Source: DATDCV01 sp036524155 (GTDB lineage Bacteria > Verrucomicrobiota > Verrucomicrobiia > Limisphaerales > UBA8199). From it: a stretch of 19,402 bases of DNA. Shown here one piece after another: positions 1 through 7,821 of this stretch (positions are counted from its first letter, which is position 1; each line of letters opens with the position of its first letter). Under the pieces are notes generated by a model that worked only from the letters and a program-made list of their open reading frames with translations, was not told the origin of the DNA and did not search any database. Position numbers and translations under genes: made by a program. Location: NCBI GenBank assembly GCA_036524155.1, contig DATDCV010000536.1, positions 1-19,402 on the forward strand, read 5' to 3'.

Positions 1-358
1 TATTGGCGACCAACACCTCGACGGTAAGCCGTTTGGTCTTCGGCCAGAGCTGTGATCGGAGCGTTTCCACTGCCCGACGACCGATTCCCTTCCGACGACG
101 ATGGCGCACCACGAAAAGTTGCCGCAGATAAATCTCATCCGCGCCCTCACGGTAGAGCGCGTACGCAACGACTTCGCCGTATTCCTCAAAAATGATAGCC
201 CGATATTCACCTTCGATAAAACCCTGCATTCGCTGCTCAAGTTGCGGAACGGTCATGGGATTTCGATGCCCTTCATCGCGTATGAGTTGGTGGTTCAGCT
301 CCGCCAGGAGGGTGCAATCGTCGAGGGTCGCCGGCCTAAATGTGATTCCGCGTGCCAT
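1..358 (-). CDS. GNAT family N-acetyltransferase, C-terminus cut by window edge
   Basis: Reading the minus strand from the ATG at 358 gives an open frame to the left edge without a stop, so at least 119 residues are present and the C-terminus lies outside the window. The N-terminus (MARGITFRPATLDDC) is a typical first beta strand and helix of GCN5-related acetyltransferases. Near residues 85-100 the stretch LRQLFVVRHRRRKGIGRR matches motif A, in which the R/Q-x-x-G-x-G/A loop binds the pyrophosphate of acetyl-CoA. The family transfers an acetyl group from acetyl-CoA to an amine; the acceptor cannot be told from sequence. A G-rich stretch (TTGGGGGG) precedes the start. It lies downstream of the toxin-antitoxin pair on the same strand, with 28 bp between stop and start. 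The family call is secure, the substrate unknown. Confidence 0.88.
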   Translation of the reverse strand, partial: MARGITFRPATLDDCTLLAELNHQLIRDEGHRNPMTVPQLEQRMQGFIEGEYRAIIFEEYGEVVAYALYREGADEIYLRQLFVVRHRRRKGIGRRAVETLRSQLWPKTKRLTVEVLVAN

Positions 359-386
359 GTGAATTCCCCCCAAGAGAAGCTTGGCG

Positions 387-680
387 TCAATCGCGGTCTA
401 GTCCGTAATCGGGATGGCGGCGGTGGTGCCGGACGACCAGGACGCGCACGTGGTCGCCCACCACTCGATAGAGGAAATGATAGGGGAAGCGTTCGAGGTT
501 CGCGCGCCGCAGGTCCGCTTTGAAGAAATGGTATCGTTGAGGGCGTCGGACCGCGTCCAGAATCAAACCCCGCAACTCGCGATAGAAATCCTGAGCCAGC
601 TCTGGGTGCTCGGCGCTTTCGTAATAATCCATGATCTCATCCACATCGGAACGGATACGCCGATGCAGGACAAGCTTCAT
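387..680 (-). CDS. RelE/ParE-family toxin of a type II toxin-antitoxin pair
   Basis: This 97-residue basic protein has the compact layout of the ParE/RelE superfamily. It has an N-terminal helical hairpin (residues 8-45, with DVDEIMDYYE and ELAQDFYRELRGLI) and then the strand-rich core RRANLERFPYHFLYRV followed by VRVLVVRHHRRHPDYG. Family members either cleave mRNA on the ribosome (RelE) or poison gyrase (ParE), and the sequence alone does not decide which. The RRANLERFPYHFLYRV and H-x-x-R-x-P pattern is typical of the 'plasmid stabilization system' subgroup. Its ATG overlaps the antitoxin stop codon (ATGA at 677-680), so the two are translationally coupled with the antitoxin made first. Toxicity has not been tested. 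Confidence 0.9.
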   Translation of the reverse strand: MKLVLHRRIRSDVDEIMDYYESAEHPELAQDFYRELRGLILDAVRRPQRYHFFKADLRRANLERFPYHFLYRVVGDHVRVLVVRHHRRHPDYGLDRD

Positions 681-898
681 GGTTTTCGACGCTGCTGTAC
701 ATGCGAATCCAAGTCTCGCAAGGCCATCGCCTGAGTCGGATCGGCGTCCAGTTCTGCGTCGCGACGCAAGGCCTCGGCCACACCTTCATCCTCGTCGTAA
801 GCGACTCGCGGCAGGGACCGGAGTAGGCGCGAGGCCAGACCGGCACGCTCCTTCTCTGGCAGCCGGAGTGCTTCGGCCACGATTTGATCCACGCTCAT
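677..898 (-). CDS. Antitoxin, putative addiction module component family
   Basis: This 73-residue acidic protein begins MSVDQIVAEALRLPEKERA and continues with a leucine-rich helix (GLASRLLRSLP). That N-terminus is characteristic of the TIGR02574-type 'addiction module component' antitoxins that pair with ParE/RelE toxins. The middle is strongly acidic (DEDEGVAEALRRDAELDAD), and the basic tail QQRRKP ends four bases inside the toxin gene. The role inferred from the family is to bind and neutralise the toxin and usually to repress the pair's own promoter through the complex. The promoter would lie in the 899-1121 spacer, where I could not identify a convincing operator. Confidence 0.88.
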   Translation of the reverse strand: MSVDQIVAEALRLPEKERAGLASRLLRSLPRVAYDEDEGVAEALRRDAELDADPTQAMALRDLDSHVQQRRKP

Positions 899-964
899 AC
901 AAATCCGAGGCTAATGCCGGACCGGTGACCTGTCAATTGGCTGGCGCGGGCGGGCGGAAGCGCG

Positions 965-1090
965 CGTTCAAGGCTTGGATTGAATCTCGAACGTTTTGGC
1001 GCGCCCGCTGCTCGTATTTGGCCCCACTGTGAGCGGATCAAAGCTGCCGGCGTAAACACCCGACTTCTGTTGCCGGGGTTGCTCTCGCAT
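965..1090 (-). other. Intergenic short open frame with a CoaD-like peptide string
   Basis: The 223-bp spacer between the metalloprotease and the antitoxin contains a 41-codon frame from an ATG at 1090. It encodes VYAGSFDPLTVG at 1057-1022. That string resembles the N-terminal nucleotide-binding strand-loop of pantetheine-phosphate adenylyltransferase (CoaD, typically YAGSFDPxTxGH), but the histidine and everything after it are missing. It may be a gene fossil, part of a dispersed intergenic element, or chance. I do not claim a functional protein. Confidence 0.2.
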
Positions 1091-1121
1091 GGCCGGAGAG
1101 TAGCGGTACGGCCCTGAGCTG

Positions 1122-2048
1122 TCACAGGGCGTCTGACGTTCCAAACGTTGGCGCGACGGCTCGGACTCGCGGCACGGAGTTGGTGGATTGGCGCAGGCGT
1201 TGGCCTTTTCGGATCTGCATATCCTCTCCCGAGAGAACGTCCTTCAGGTGGCGAACGTAGGTGTGCCATTCCACCTGCACCTGGTCCACTGGCCCGAGCG
1301 TTTGTTCAAAGGCATCAAGGCTGCCGCCGCGGCGCACCATTTCCAGAGCGTGCGCGCGACAGCGTGGACTTTCGAAGAGAAAATGCGTCAGGGTCCACCA
1401 GTGCAGGTAATACCGGTTGAAATGGCTGTCCAGGCTCGGCCCTCCCCGGTTAGTAATGATGGCCCGCAACGGAATGACGCTACCGTTTCGGATATTGTCG
1501 TGCAGATCGGGGGCGGTGGCCAGTTCGTCGATCCACCAGACCGGGTAAGTGTTGGGATCGATCTCGCCCAGAGCGAGACCATTCGACGTCAGACGGCTCG
1601 TTGAAAAATACTCCGCCAACCCTTCTTCGAGCCACTTCTCCAATTTCAGGTGCGCGACTTCACGGTTCAGTTGATGGACCGATTCGTGGAGCATCCAGTG
1701 GAAGGGATTGATTTCTGGAGCCGAAAAATAGGCCCGGCAGTACGGTTCACGGTAGAAGGCCTCGGCCCAACCCAGATTGGGGTTGATCCAGCGAAACTCA
1801 GCCCGGTCTTTGAAGAGTTTGACCTTCAGCTTCGGTTGCACAATGTGAAACGTCTCCAGGCTGCCCACCCGATTTGAGTATGCCTGGTAAAGCAGTTCCA
1901 GCGTGTGCGCCGTTTCCTCCGTCTGCTGCCGGGTGGCCGTGGAATAAATGAGGTGATGCTGGGTTTCGAGCGTAATGGAAGGATGCCAGGGGCGCGGAAT
2001 GAACTTCCAGGCGGCGACCGCGCCCAGGATTGCCAGATAGATGAGCAT
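1122..2048 (-). CDS. Membrane-anchored zinc metalloprotease-like protein (gluzincin, DUF1570-like)
   Basis: The start chosen is the ATG at 2048, which gives a 308-residue protein starting MLIYLAILGAVAAWKFI, a single N-terminal membrane anchor or signal. An AAGGGA sequence lies about 8 bases upstream. The frame stays open to a TTG at 2168, but that extension is hydrophilic and abuts the upstream stop. The catalytic signature is HESVH at residues 121-125, followed about 20 residues later by KWLEEGLAEYF, where the Glu before Gly-Leu (residue 142) would be the third zinc ligand, as in gluzincins. DUF1570-type and peptidase-MA-like proteins share this arrangement. The catalytic domain is predicted to sit outside the cytoplasm. 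It is the last gene of a run with an ECF sigma factor and a membrane coiled-coil protein, which suggests a role in a membrane-linked regulatory set. The substrate is unknown. Confidence 0.75.
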   Translation of the reverse strand: MLIYLAILGAVAAWKFIPRPWHPSITLETQHHLIYSTATRQQTEETAHTLELLYQAYSNRVGSLETFHIVQPKLKVKLFKDRAEFRWINPNLGWAEAFYREPYCRAYFSAPEINPFHWMLHESVHQLNREVAHLKLEKWLEEGLAEYFSTSRLTSNGLALGEIDPNTYPVWWIDELATAPDLHDNIRNGSVIPLRAIITNRGGPSLDSHFNRYYLHWWTLTHFLFESPRCRAHALEMVRRGGSLDAFEQTLGPVDQVQVEWHTYVRHLKDVLSGEDMQIRKGQRLRQSTNSVPRVRAVAPTFGTSDAL

Positions 2049-2168
2049 CCGGGTTTCCCTTGCCTTCCATCTGAATCGGCCGCGGAGCATATAGCGCTGT
2101 AACTCTGGTAATTGGACAACCCGGCGGGTGATTCGTCCCGAAGGTCCCTGGCAGGGCCGAGGGGTCAA

Positions 2169-3035
2169 TTACTGGCGACCCGCCCTGGATTCCGCGGGCG
2201 GTGGCGGAACAATGTGCTGCGATTCCCAAGACCGGAAATCGTCGTCAGACTCGACAATGATGATGTGGCCGTTGGCCATGGCGTATGTCCTTGCCCACTT
2301 CCCCGCCGGCGTTGGCCATGGCTGCCGTTCCCGGAGCATTGCCACGGCCTCCTCAGGCACATTGACTAAATCCTGGCGTGATCCCTGATAAACCAGGTCG
2401 AATTCGTCGGCTCCTGCCATCGGGTCGCGCTCTTTCAGTGTTCCGGCCAGGATATTCTGCCCTTTGTAGGTATAGGGCGCGACCTCGTCCAAGGCGGTGG
2501 GGAATTGACCTTGATGTGCGACAGTGTATTGCCAAATCGCGTACTTGAGATTGAAAGCGTCCCGGAGGGCTGGATTATTGGTGCTCGACCAAGCCGTTTT
2601 GTACAAATCGTCATTGTAGTCTCCCGCGCCCGAATCTGAAACCACGCCAATGCTCCCGCCACGGAGGCTGTGATCCGGCACCGAGCAGGCCTGATGCAAG
2701 CTCATGGACAGCTTCCCCGCACGCACCTTTTCAAGCTCCTCTATCTGCTTCCGAAACGCCATCGCTTGAGTGCGAAGTCTGCTCAGTTCGGCCGAGTTCA
2801 TCCTAGCGTCAAGGTTGGACGCTTGAGCCACCGAACCCGATAGATGCTGTTGTTCAGCGGTCAACTCTGCGACTCGATTTGCCTGTTGCTGGATGAGGGT
2901 GCTATAAGTGCGCCGTTTGGCTTGCGCCTGCTGCTGGACCATTAACGACGCCAGCACTCCAATTAGGAGAACCAGGCTGAGGATGATGATCGTGAGCTTG
3001 TTCACGGATTCAGGATTTAGCGGGCGCGTAACCAC
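2169..3035 (-). CDS. Membrane-anchored coiled-coil protein encoded next to the ECF sigma factor
   Basis: This 288-residue protein is read from a GTG at 3035. It has a short basic cytoplasmic start, one transmembrane helix at about residues 14-34 (LTIIILSLVLLIGVLASLMV) and a long heptad-like region at about 38-105 rich in Gln, Leu and Glu. A soluble C-terminal domain follows, containing an ALRDAFNLKYAIWQYTVAHQGQFPTALDEV-type stretch and an acidic/proline-rich tail. No catalytic motif is visible. The general layout, anchor then coiled coil then a domain about 'LQxxxxxxQGQFPxxLxxL', repeats the C-terminal half of the neighbouring sigma factor, so the two may be paralogous in this part or pair through their coiled coils. 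It overlaps the sigma gene by 19 bp, consistent with co-translation. Function unknown. Confidence 0.7.
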   Translation of the reverse strand: MVTRPLNPESVNKLTIIILSLVLLIGVLASLMVQQQAQAKRRTYSTLIQQQANRVAELTAEQQHLSGSVAQASNLDARMNSAELSRLRTQAMAFRKQIEELEKVRAGKLSMSLHQACSVPDHSLRGGSIGVVSDSGAGDYNDDLYKTAWSSTNNPALRDAFNLKYAIWQYTVAHQGQFPTALDEVAPYTYKGQNILAGTLKERDPMAGADEFDLVYQGSRQDLVNVPEEAVAMLRERQPWPTPAGKWARTYAMANGHIIIVESDDDFRSWESQHIVPPPPAESRAGRQ

Positions 3036-4531
3036 TCACCCATTGGCCTGGAAGGAAATGCAACAACCTTGGCAAGTCCACAGACCGTAAGGCCGTCAAG
3101 CGCTGCGTTCGCCGGCGCCTTGGGTCCGATCGCCCAAGCTTCCTCCGGTCCAAGCGCCTTCTGCACACCGCTGGCCAAAACGCTCGTCGGCGCAATTTCC
3201 CAGCGTTGCAGGATTTCATTCTCAACGACTGTTTCGAAATACGGGTGAAGTTGACCTAGGTCGCCCGGGAGCTGCCCCGCATTTTCTTTGGCAAACTGTT
3301 GAAGGGCCGGGTGCAAAAGATCGTTCACAAAGCGGTTTTGCGCCAACGCTCGTGCCCCGCTGGCCGCATGGCTAAAACCTCCCGCAGTGTCGAGGGCAGA
3401 TCTGCTGGCCAGGGAAAGCCAGTCGCTGTCCGTCAGAAATCGAAGCTCGGGGATTTTCTCAGCGGGCGCGGCTTCCAGTTGTTTAATGAATTGGCTGACC
3501 CGTTGGGAATGAAGCCTCGCCGGAAAAGCCAACATTTCACTCCGCGTTTTTGGGATGGCAGGCTGATAATGCCTCAGGTCCTCCACGTCCTTCTCGAGCC
3601 GACCAATCTCTCCCCGAAGTTTCAGCAGTTCGGTCTTGTCAGCGCTTGGGAGTGTCTGGGCATTGTCAAGCAACCTTCCGAGGCGCTGGTTTTCTGCCGT
3701 TAACTGAGCGATCTCACCTTCCTGCTGCCGCATCATTTGGTTCTGCTCGCTTAACCCCGCTTTGACTCGGTGTTGCAGCAAAAGGGGTGCGGCTATACTT
3801 GCGGCCAGCATCGTTATAGCGGCGGCGGCTTGGAGTTTGGTCGCGGCGAAAAGCTTCAAAAAGCCAGGCGCTGCAAGACAACGGGCGGATATACCGAGAA
3901 AGGAAGCGTGGGCCAAGGTTGCCGCCAAACCGGCGGGCGCTGCACGGACGGCACTGTCCGCGAGTAGAGCGCCGAGTGCACCCGCTGAGAGCGTAACACC
4001 TCGACGCGAGAGGATGGCTCGAAGCTTATGGACGGCGCGTTCGACGCGTTTCTGGGCTGCGGCCTCGCTTATACCCAGAGCCGCCCCGACTGTGTTTAAG
4101 TCATTTCGTCTGAAAAAGCGCAGGAGCACCGCGTCTCTATCTGCGGTGCGCAGTTCGCCCATCGCTGCATCTAATAACGGGCTTAGTTCCTCCCAAGGTA
4201 TGCTCGGTTCAGGCGTCGATTCAGGCATAGTTGTGGCCTCTTGTTCACGGGCGCGGCGTCGCTGCTCCTGACGAACGGCCTTGGCTGCGGCAAAGCGCGC
4301 CGCTTCATAAAGCCAGCCTTCCAGGATCACACCCTTACGGATCGAACGAGCTTTGCGAGCGAGGTCAATAAAGACCGTCTGCACTACGTCTTGAGCCAGA
4401 TGTACGTCCCCACGGAGGACCCGCAGGGCTGTTGAATAGACGAGGTCGAGGTGGCGCACGACCAATTCGCTAAACGCGGCCTCCGAGCCGTCGTTGGCAA
4501 GTTGTCGCAGAAGTTCGACATCGTCGCTCAT
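3017..4531 (-). CDS. ECF-type RNA polymerase sigma factor with membrane anchor and coiled-coil C-terminal extension
   Basis: This 504-residue protein is far longer than a normal ECF sigma factor (about 180-200). Residues 8-80 carry sigma region 2, with AAFSELVVRHLDLVYSTALR and the DVVQTVFIDLARK core-binding and -10 recognition helices. Residues 113-172 carry region 4, a helix-turn-helix around VGAALGISEAAAQKRVERA. Beyond about 180 comes an Ala/Leu-rich linker, a probable transmembrane helix at about 236-252 (AAAITMLAASIAAPLLL), a heptad region at about 259-325, and a folded C-terminal part containing a second LQQFAKENAGQLPGDLGQLHPYF segment. ECF factors with C-terminal extensions are known to be regulated by the extension; here it probably holds the sigma domains at the membrane and senses an extracytoplasmic signal. 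The start ATG has GAGCGG 4 bases upstream. No separate anti-sigma gene is visible. Confidence 0.88.
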   Translation of the reverse strand: MSDDVELLRQLANDGSEAAFSELVVRHLDLVYSTALRVLRGDVHLAQDVVQTVFIDLARKARSIRKGVILEGWLYEAARFAAAKAVRQEQRRRAREQEATTMPESTPEPSIPWEELSPLLDAAMGELRTADRDAVLLRFFRRNDLNTVGAALGISEAAAQKRVERAVHKLRAILSRRGVTLSAGALGALLADSAVRAAPAGLAATLAHASFLGISARCLAAPGFLKLFAATKLQAAAAITMLAASIAAPLLLQHRVKAGLSEQNQMMRQQEGEIAQLTAENQRLGRLLDNAQTLPSADKTELLKLRGEIGRLEKDVEDLRHYQPAIPKTRSEMLAFPARLHSQRVSQFIKQLEAAPAEKIPELRFLTDSDWLSLASRSALDTAGGFSHAASGARALAQNRFVNDLLHPALQQFAKENAGQLPGDLGQLHPYFETVVENEILQRWEIAPTSVLASGVQKALGPEEAWAIGPKAPANAALDGLTVCGLAKVVAFPSRPMGEWLRAR

Positions 4532-4671
4532 GTCCGCTCATTCATTAGCACCCGCCGAACGCAAAACCAGACAAGAATTCGTTGAACGCTCGTTTAGCAG
4601 AGCAAGTTTTGGATTGATGCAGAAGGTCGTGGTGAGGGTTTGGAGTGTCCCAAGATTCGCCTAAGGCAGGT

Positions 4672-6765
4672 CTATTGCGCGAAAAGTCGGAAGAACTTCT
4701 GGTCCGAATCGGCAGCGACGGTTTGAGGGCTAACTGCTCCCGGAGCATCGGTCCAGGGACCAGTGGGACTTCCAGAGTCTTGGAGCGTCGCTTGCCCAGC
4801 CCACTCCAGCACTACGGATAAACCGTCGCGGCGAATGGAGCGGAAGAAGGGAGTAACGCGTCGACGAGCATAGATCCCCGGCTCGGCCATTAAATGCACC
4901 CAGTTGTCGTCCGCGACGATCCCGTCAGGAACACCGCCTCCGTAAGAGCTGATGGCAATTTCCGGCGCGGCCCACGTTGCGCCGTAGTCGGGCGAGAAGA
5001 TGTAGCCCATTGGTGTGGAGGGATCTCCCGGAGGGCCGTGCGCCCAGGCGATGTGCAGTCCGCCGCCTGGAGTCACCCAGATCTGATGATGGTCACGAAT
5101 GACGTTGGTATCGGTGCTGAGGATCTGATCGCCGGGGAGGAGTTGCAGGCCTTGCCAACTGGAGCCCGAATCGGTTGAGCGGTTGTATCCGAGTCGAGCC
5201 GTCGGAAGCGCGCCGCCCGTTGACGGGCGTTCGCGTTGCCACATAGAGAATACTCGGCCATCGGCGGCGGCAATTTGCTGGCGGGCCTGAACGTCGCTTT
5301 CGGGCGTGTTCTCGCCGATGCTTACGGGTGGGCCCCATGTGGCGCCGTTGTCGATGGAACGCATATAGGTGGTCCTGCCGCCGAACGAGTTGGTGGTAAC
5401 CTTTGCGCCGAAAGCGATGTGCACATTGGGCCCATCTACGGCCATTCTCGCGCTGGCATCTGCTTCCGCGAACAGCCGAATCCCGAGATCCCAGTTCACC
5501 CCGCTGTTGGTGGACCGGAAGTAGAAAACGCCGGTGCCGTAGCCGTTGGCGTCCGACTGGCCCCCAAACGCATGAACGGTTTCCCCGCGGGCGATGATAA
5601 TCGCGCGACGGATTTCCTGGCCGGGTAGCGTGATCCGGACGGGGTTGCTCCAGGTGGCGCCGTTGTTGGTGGATTTGCGAAAATCCAACGGTTGACTGAC
5701 TGCACCCATATCGCCGGCGGCAGTGAGGAGATAGACGGTGTCACCCAGGGAATAAAGACCGCCGTATTGCATTGGATAGTTAGCCAAAGCCGGGGCGACG
5801 ATGTACGGAGTGCTCCACGTTGCGCCATTATCCTGAGATGAACGGTAGACGAGGTTGCCGCCGGTGTGTCCGACCACATGAACGCGGTTGCCGAGAGCGA
5901 TGCGCCCATACGCGGAGACCAACGTAACTGGAGCTGACCAGAGCGGTTGAGGCGGTGGCGGGACACCAGCGAGCTCAGCTACCTCGGCCGGGCTGAGCGC
6001 GCGCGCATACACACGCACGTCATCGATGAGGCCGTTGAAGAAGACTTCATCGCCGGTTTGGTCACGCGCGCCGATGCGAAATTGGACCGTGTTGTCCACG
6101 GATTGGCTGGCGACGGAAGCAAGACTGTACTGGGTCCCGCTGGCGGCCCCATCCACATAGCGAACCAGGTTCGCTGTCCGGTTGAATACCACTGCAATGT
6201 GGTGCCATTGGCCGTCATTCACGATCTTCCCGTCTCCCGAGAAGATATTGACGGTGCCGACATTTGATTTGTGAAGAGCTGCTCCTAGAGTTCCGTTGCC
6301 TGAGACGCTCATGCCCCAGCCATCCGGGTTGCTACCGCCGATCCAGCCCATTTTGGTGACCACCATCCCCGAACCGGCCGTCTTGATCCAAGCCGCCACC
6401 GTCCAGTCGCGAGTGCCGGCATCCAGTCCAGACCCGTTCGTGCCGCCCACGAGGCCATCAGAAGCGAACACGAAAGCGCTGGACCCGTTGAATGCTAGAG
6501 CATAGTTCGAAATGCCGGGAACGTAAGATGCGCCCTGGATGGTTCCGACGTGGCTATTGGTGGAAGAGTCCAAGGCATTGGTTCCGTCGCCTTCATCAAA
6601 CTTCCAGTAGCCCACTGTATCCATAGGCACTTGCGCCAGGGCTGCACCCATGGCCAGCAAAATGCAACCCATTACCGCAGTACTCAGCGTCAGAAAGCGC
6701 GACCTGCGCCTCCGAAGAACCGCGGGGCCTTCGGCAAGTTTGCGCGAAGAATCCGGCTTTGCCAT
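4672..6765 (-). CDS. Large exported LamG / Asp-box (BNR, sialidase-like) protein
   Basis: This 697-residue protein has an extended signal peptide: a basic stretch RRRRSR at 18-23, a hydrophobic core at about 24-44, and a likely cleavage after ALAQ. Residues 50-265 form a LamG/concanavalin-A-like domain (GYWKFDEGDG, WTVAAWIKT, GQWHHIAVVFN, GLIDDVRVYARALS). Residues 275-630 are a sialidase-like beta propeller with six Asp-box motifs (S-x-D-x-G-x-T-W) at 310, 365, 418, 470, 530 and 591. The C-terminal 50 residues (VVLEWAGQATLQDS through GPWTDAPGA to FFRLFAQ) form a small beta domain of a kind I associate with many verrucomicrobial exported proteins. It probably binds or processes extracellular glycans. 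No complete sialidase catalytic set was identified, so a binding or adhesive role is equally possible. A GAGG lies about 20 bases before the ATG and no closer ribosome site is obvious. Confidence 0.85.
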   Translation of the reverse strand: MAKPDSSRKLAEGPAVLRRRRSRFLTLSTAVMGCILLAMGAALAQVPMDTVGYWKFDEGDGTNALDSSTNSHVGTIQGASYVPGISNYALAFNGSSAFVFASDGLVGGTNGSGLDAGTRDWTVAAWIKTAGSGMVVTKMGWIGGSNPDGWGMSVSGNGTLGAALHKSNVGTVNIFSGDGKIVNDGQWHHIAVVFNRTANLVRYVDGAASGTQYSLASVASQSVDNTVQFRIGARDQTGDEVFFNGLIDDVRVYARALSPAEVAELAGVPPPPQPLWSAPVTLVSAYGRIALGNRVHVVGHTGGNLVYRSSQDNGATWSTPYIVAPALANYPMQYGGLYSLGDTVYLLTAAGDMGAVSQPLDFRKSTNNGATWSNPVRITLPGQEIRRAIIIARGETVHAFGGQSDANGYGTGVFYFRSTNSGVNWDLGIRLFAEADASARMAVDGPNVHIAFGAKVTTNSFGGRTTYMRSIDNGATWGPPVSIGENTPESDVQARQQIAAADGRVFSMWQRERPSTGGALPTARLGYNRSTDSGSSWQGLQLLPGDQILSTDTNVIRDHHQIWVTPGGGLHIAWAHGPPGDPSTPMGYIFSPDYGATWAAPEIAISSYGGGVPDGIVADDNWVHLMAEPGIYARRRVTPFFRSIRRDGLSVVLEWAGQATLQDSGSPTGPWTDAPGAVSPQTVAADSDQKFFRLFAQ

Positions 6766-6965
6766 AGGCCTGTCATTCTCGCCTCATTTGCCACTGAATC
6801 CCAGCAGGTTTTTCGCTTGCGGAATCGGTCCGGCAAGGAAGTGATGCGCAAGGCGGCGGAACTGGAAGCGGCACCGTTCGATAATAGTGGACGAACTGAG
6901 GCACAAGGGGAGGAAGGGTCTCTTGACCGTATCCTCGGACAACTCAGCAGTGCCAAAGTCTGCCG

Positions 6966-7316
6966 CTATCGCGCCTCGCCTTTTCCCTGGGCATTACCAT
7001 CTTGCTCCCTCGGAACGTTCACAACTGAGTTCACGCCGCCGAATGGATTGGTTATCGTTGCCTGCGCCAGCGGATCTGCCAACCATCGTCCGTCCACAAC
7101 GAACAAGTACTCATACCTGCCAGGCGGCAGGACCAACTCTTTCAGCCAGCGGCCCTCACCCATAGCGACCATTGGGGTAGCCTCAGGACGCCAGTCGTTG
7201 AAGGTGCCTGCGATCGCAACGGCGGTCGCTGTCGGGTGACTGAATTCCACACGCACAGGGTGTCGGCCGTTGCCCTTGCTGCGCCCGTTTGCCTTTTGGT
7301 TGTTTTTCTTTGTCAT
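6966..7316 (-). CDS. Small CBM48/AMPK-type glycogen-binding domain protein
   Basis: This 116-residue protein starts with a basic, low-complexity leader (MTKKNNQKANGRSKGNGR). Then comes a single early-set carbohydrate-binding domain at about 20-103, with VRVEFSHPTATAVAIAGTFNDW, GRWLKELVLPPGRYEYLFVVDG and the W-x-x-DP segment. This is the CBM48/AMPK1_CBM fold, which in AMP-kinase beta subunits and branching enzymes binds glycogen or malto-oligosaccharides; the FNDW and YEYLFVVDG segments are diagnostic. There is no attached catalytic domain and no signal peptide, so it is probably a cytosolic glycogen-associated protein. It starts 3 bp after the HPF stop codon, with a strong AAGGAG ribosome site inside the end of that gene. 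This argues for co-expression with ribosome hibernation, consistent with a starvation or stationary-phase role. Confidence 0.87.
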   Translation of the reverse strand: MTKKNNQKANGRSKGNGRHPVRVEFSHPTATAVAIAGTFNDWRPEATPMVAMGEGRWLKELVLPPGRYEYLFVVDGRWLADPLAQATITNPFGGVNSVVNVPREQDGNAQGKGEAR

Positions 7317-7319
7317 AGG

Positions 7320-7682
7320 TTAACTCCTTGCGCTGACCAAACCAGAGGATGTCCGCGCCGGATTCAGCCCGAGGCGGACGTTTGTCTTCCATTTGTCGGC
7401 CCGACGGTTCTTTCGGGAACGAATTTGCTTTTCCAGGCTTCTAACGACCTTGACCAGAGCGGCCGGAAGCGTGTGATCGCTGGCTTCGGCGTGGAAGTCA
7501 GGACCGGGCACCTCCAACTCGGTCAGGACCCGGAAAGCGGGCTTGATGCCGCGCTGCCACTCAAGCGTCACCCGAGCGGTGGCAATTGCCGCGAGGTTCT
7601 GCAGCTTCTTGAGATTTGTGTCGACTAGTTCTTCCCAAACGGCCCGTTTCGTCAGGCCACAATACCGCACAATGATGTTCAT
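7320..7682 (-). CDS. Ribosome hibernation-promoting factor / RaiA family protein (short form)
   Basis: The 120-residue protein matches the Ribosomal_S30AE (HPF/RaiA) fold in order: a first strand MNIIVRYCGLT, a helix (EELVDTNLKKLQNL), strands around ARVTLEWQRG and FRVLTELEVPGPDFHAEA, a final helix LPAALVKVVRSLEKQIRS, and then a basic tail. Family members sit in the decoding centre of the 30S subunit and inactivate or dimerise ribosomes under stress. It lacks the C-terminal dimerisation domain of long HPF. The tail is rich in Arg and Lys (RKNRRADKWKTN), typical of contact with rRNA. AAAGGA lies 5 bases before the ATG. Calling it hpf or raiA specifically would be guesswork. Confidence 0.85.
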   Translation of the reverse strand: MNIIVRYCGLTKRAVWEELVDTNLKKLQNLAAIATARVTLEWQRGIKPAFRVLTELEVPGPDFHAEASDHTLPAALVKVVRSLEKQIRSRKNRRADKWKTNVRLGLNPARTSSGLVSARS

Positions 7683-7821
7683 ATTTCCTTTCGTCAGCTT
7701 CTTGTAATTGGATTTCGTTAAAGTTCAGATCCCAACCGCAACAGGCGGTTTGGATGAGGGCTAGCGCACCTGTGAATTCTCCGTGCCGGACTGGGCAAAC
7801 TGAGAAAACTCAGGGGCAGAT

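Noticed and set aside
895..1269. Minus-strand open frame of 124 codons
   Set aside because: It overlaps the 3' end of the metalloprotease and the antitoxin start, has no ribosome site and shows no recognisable domain; long chance frames are common in this GC-rich DNA.
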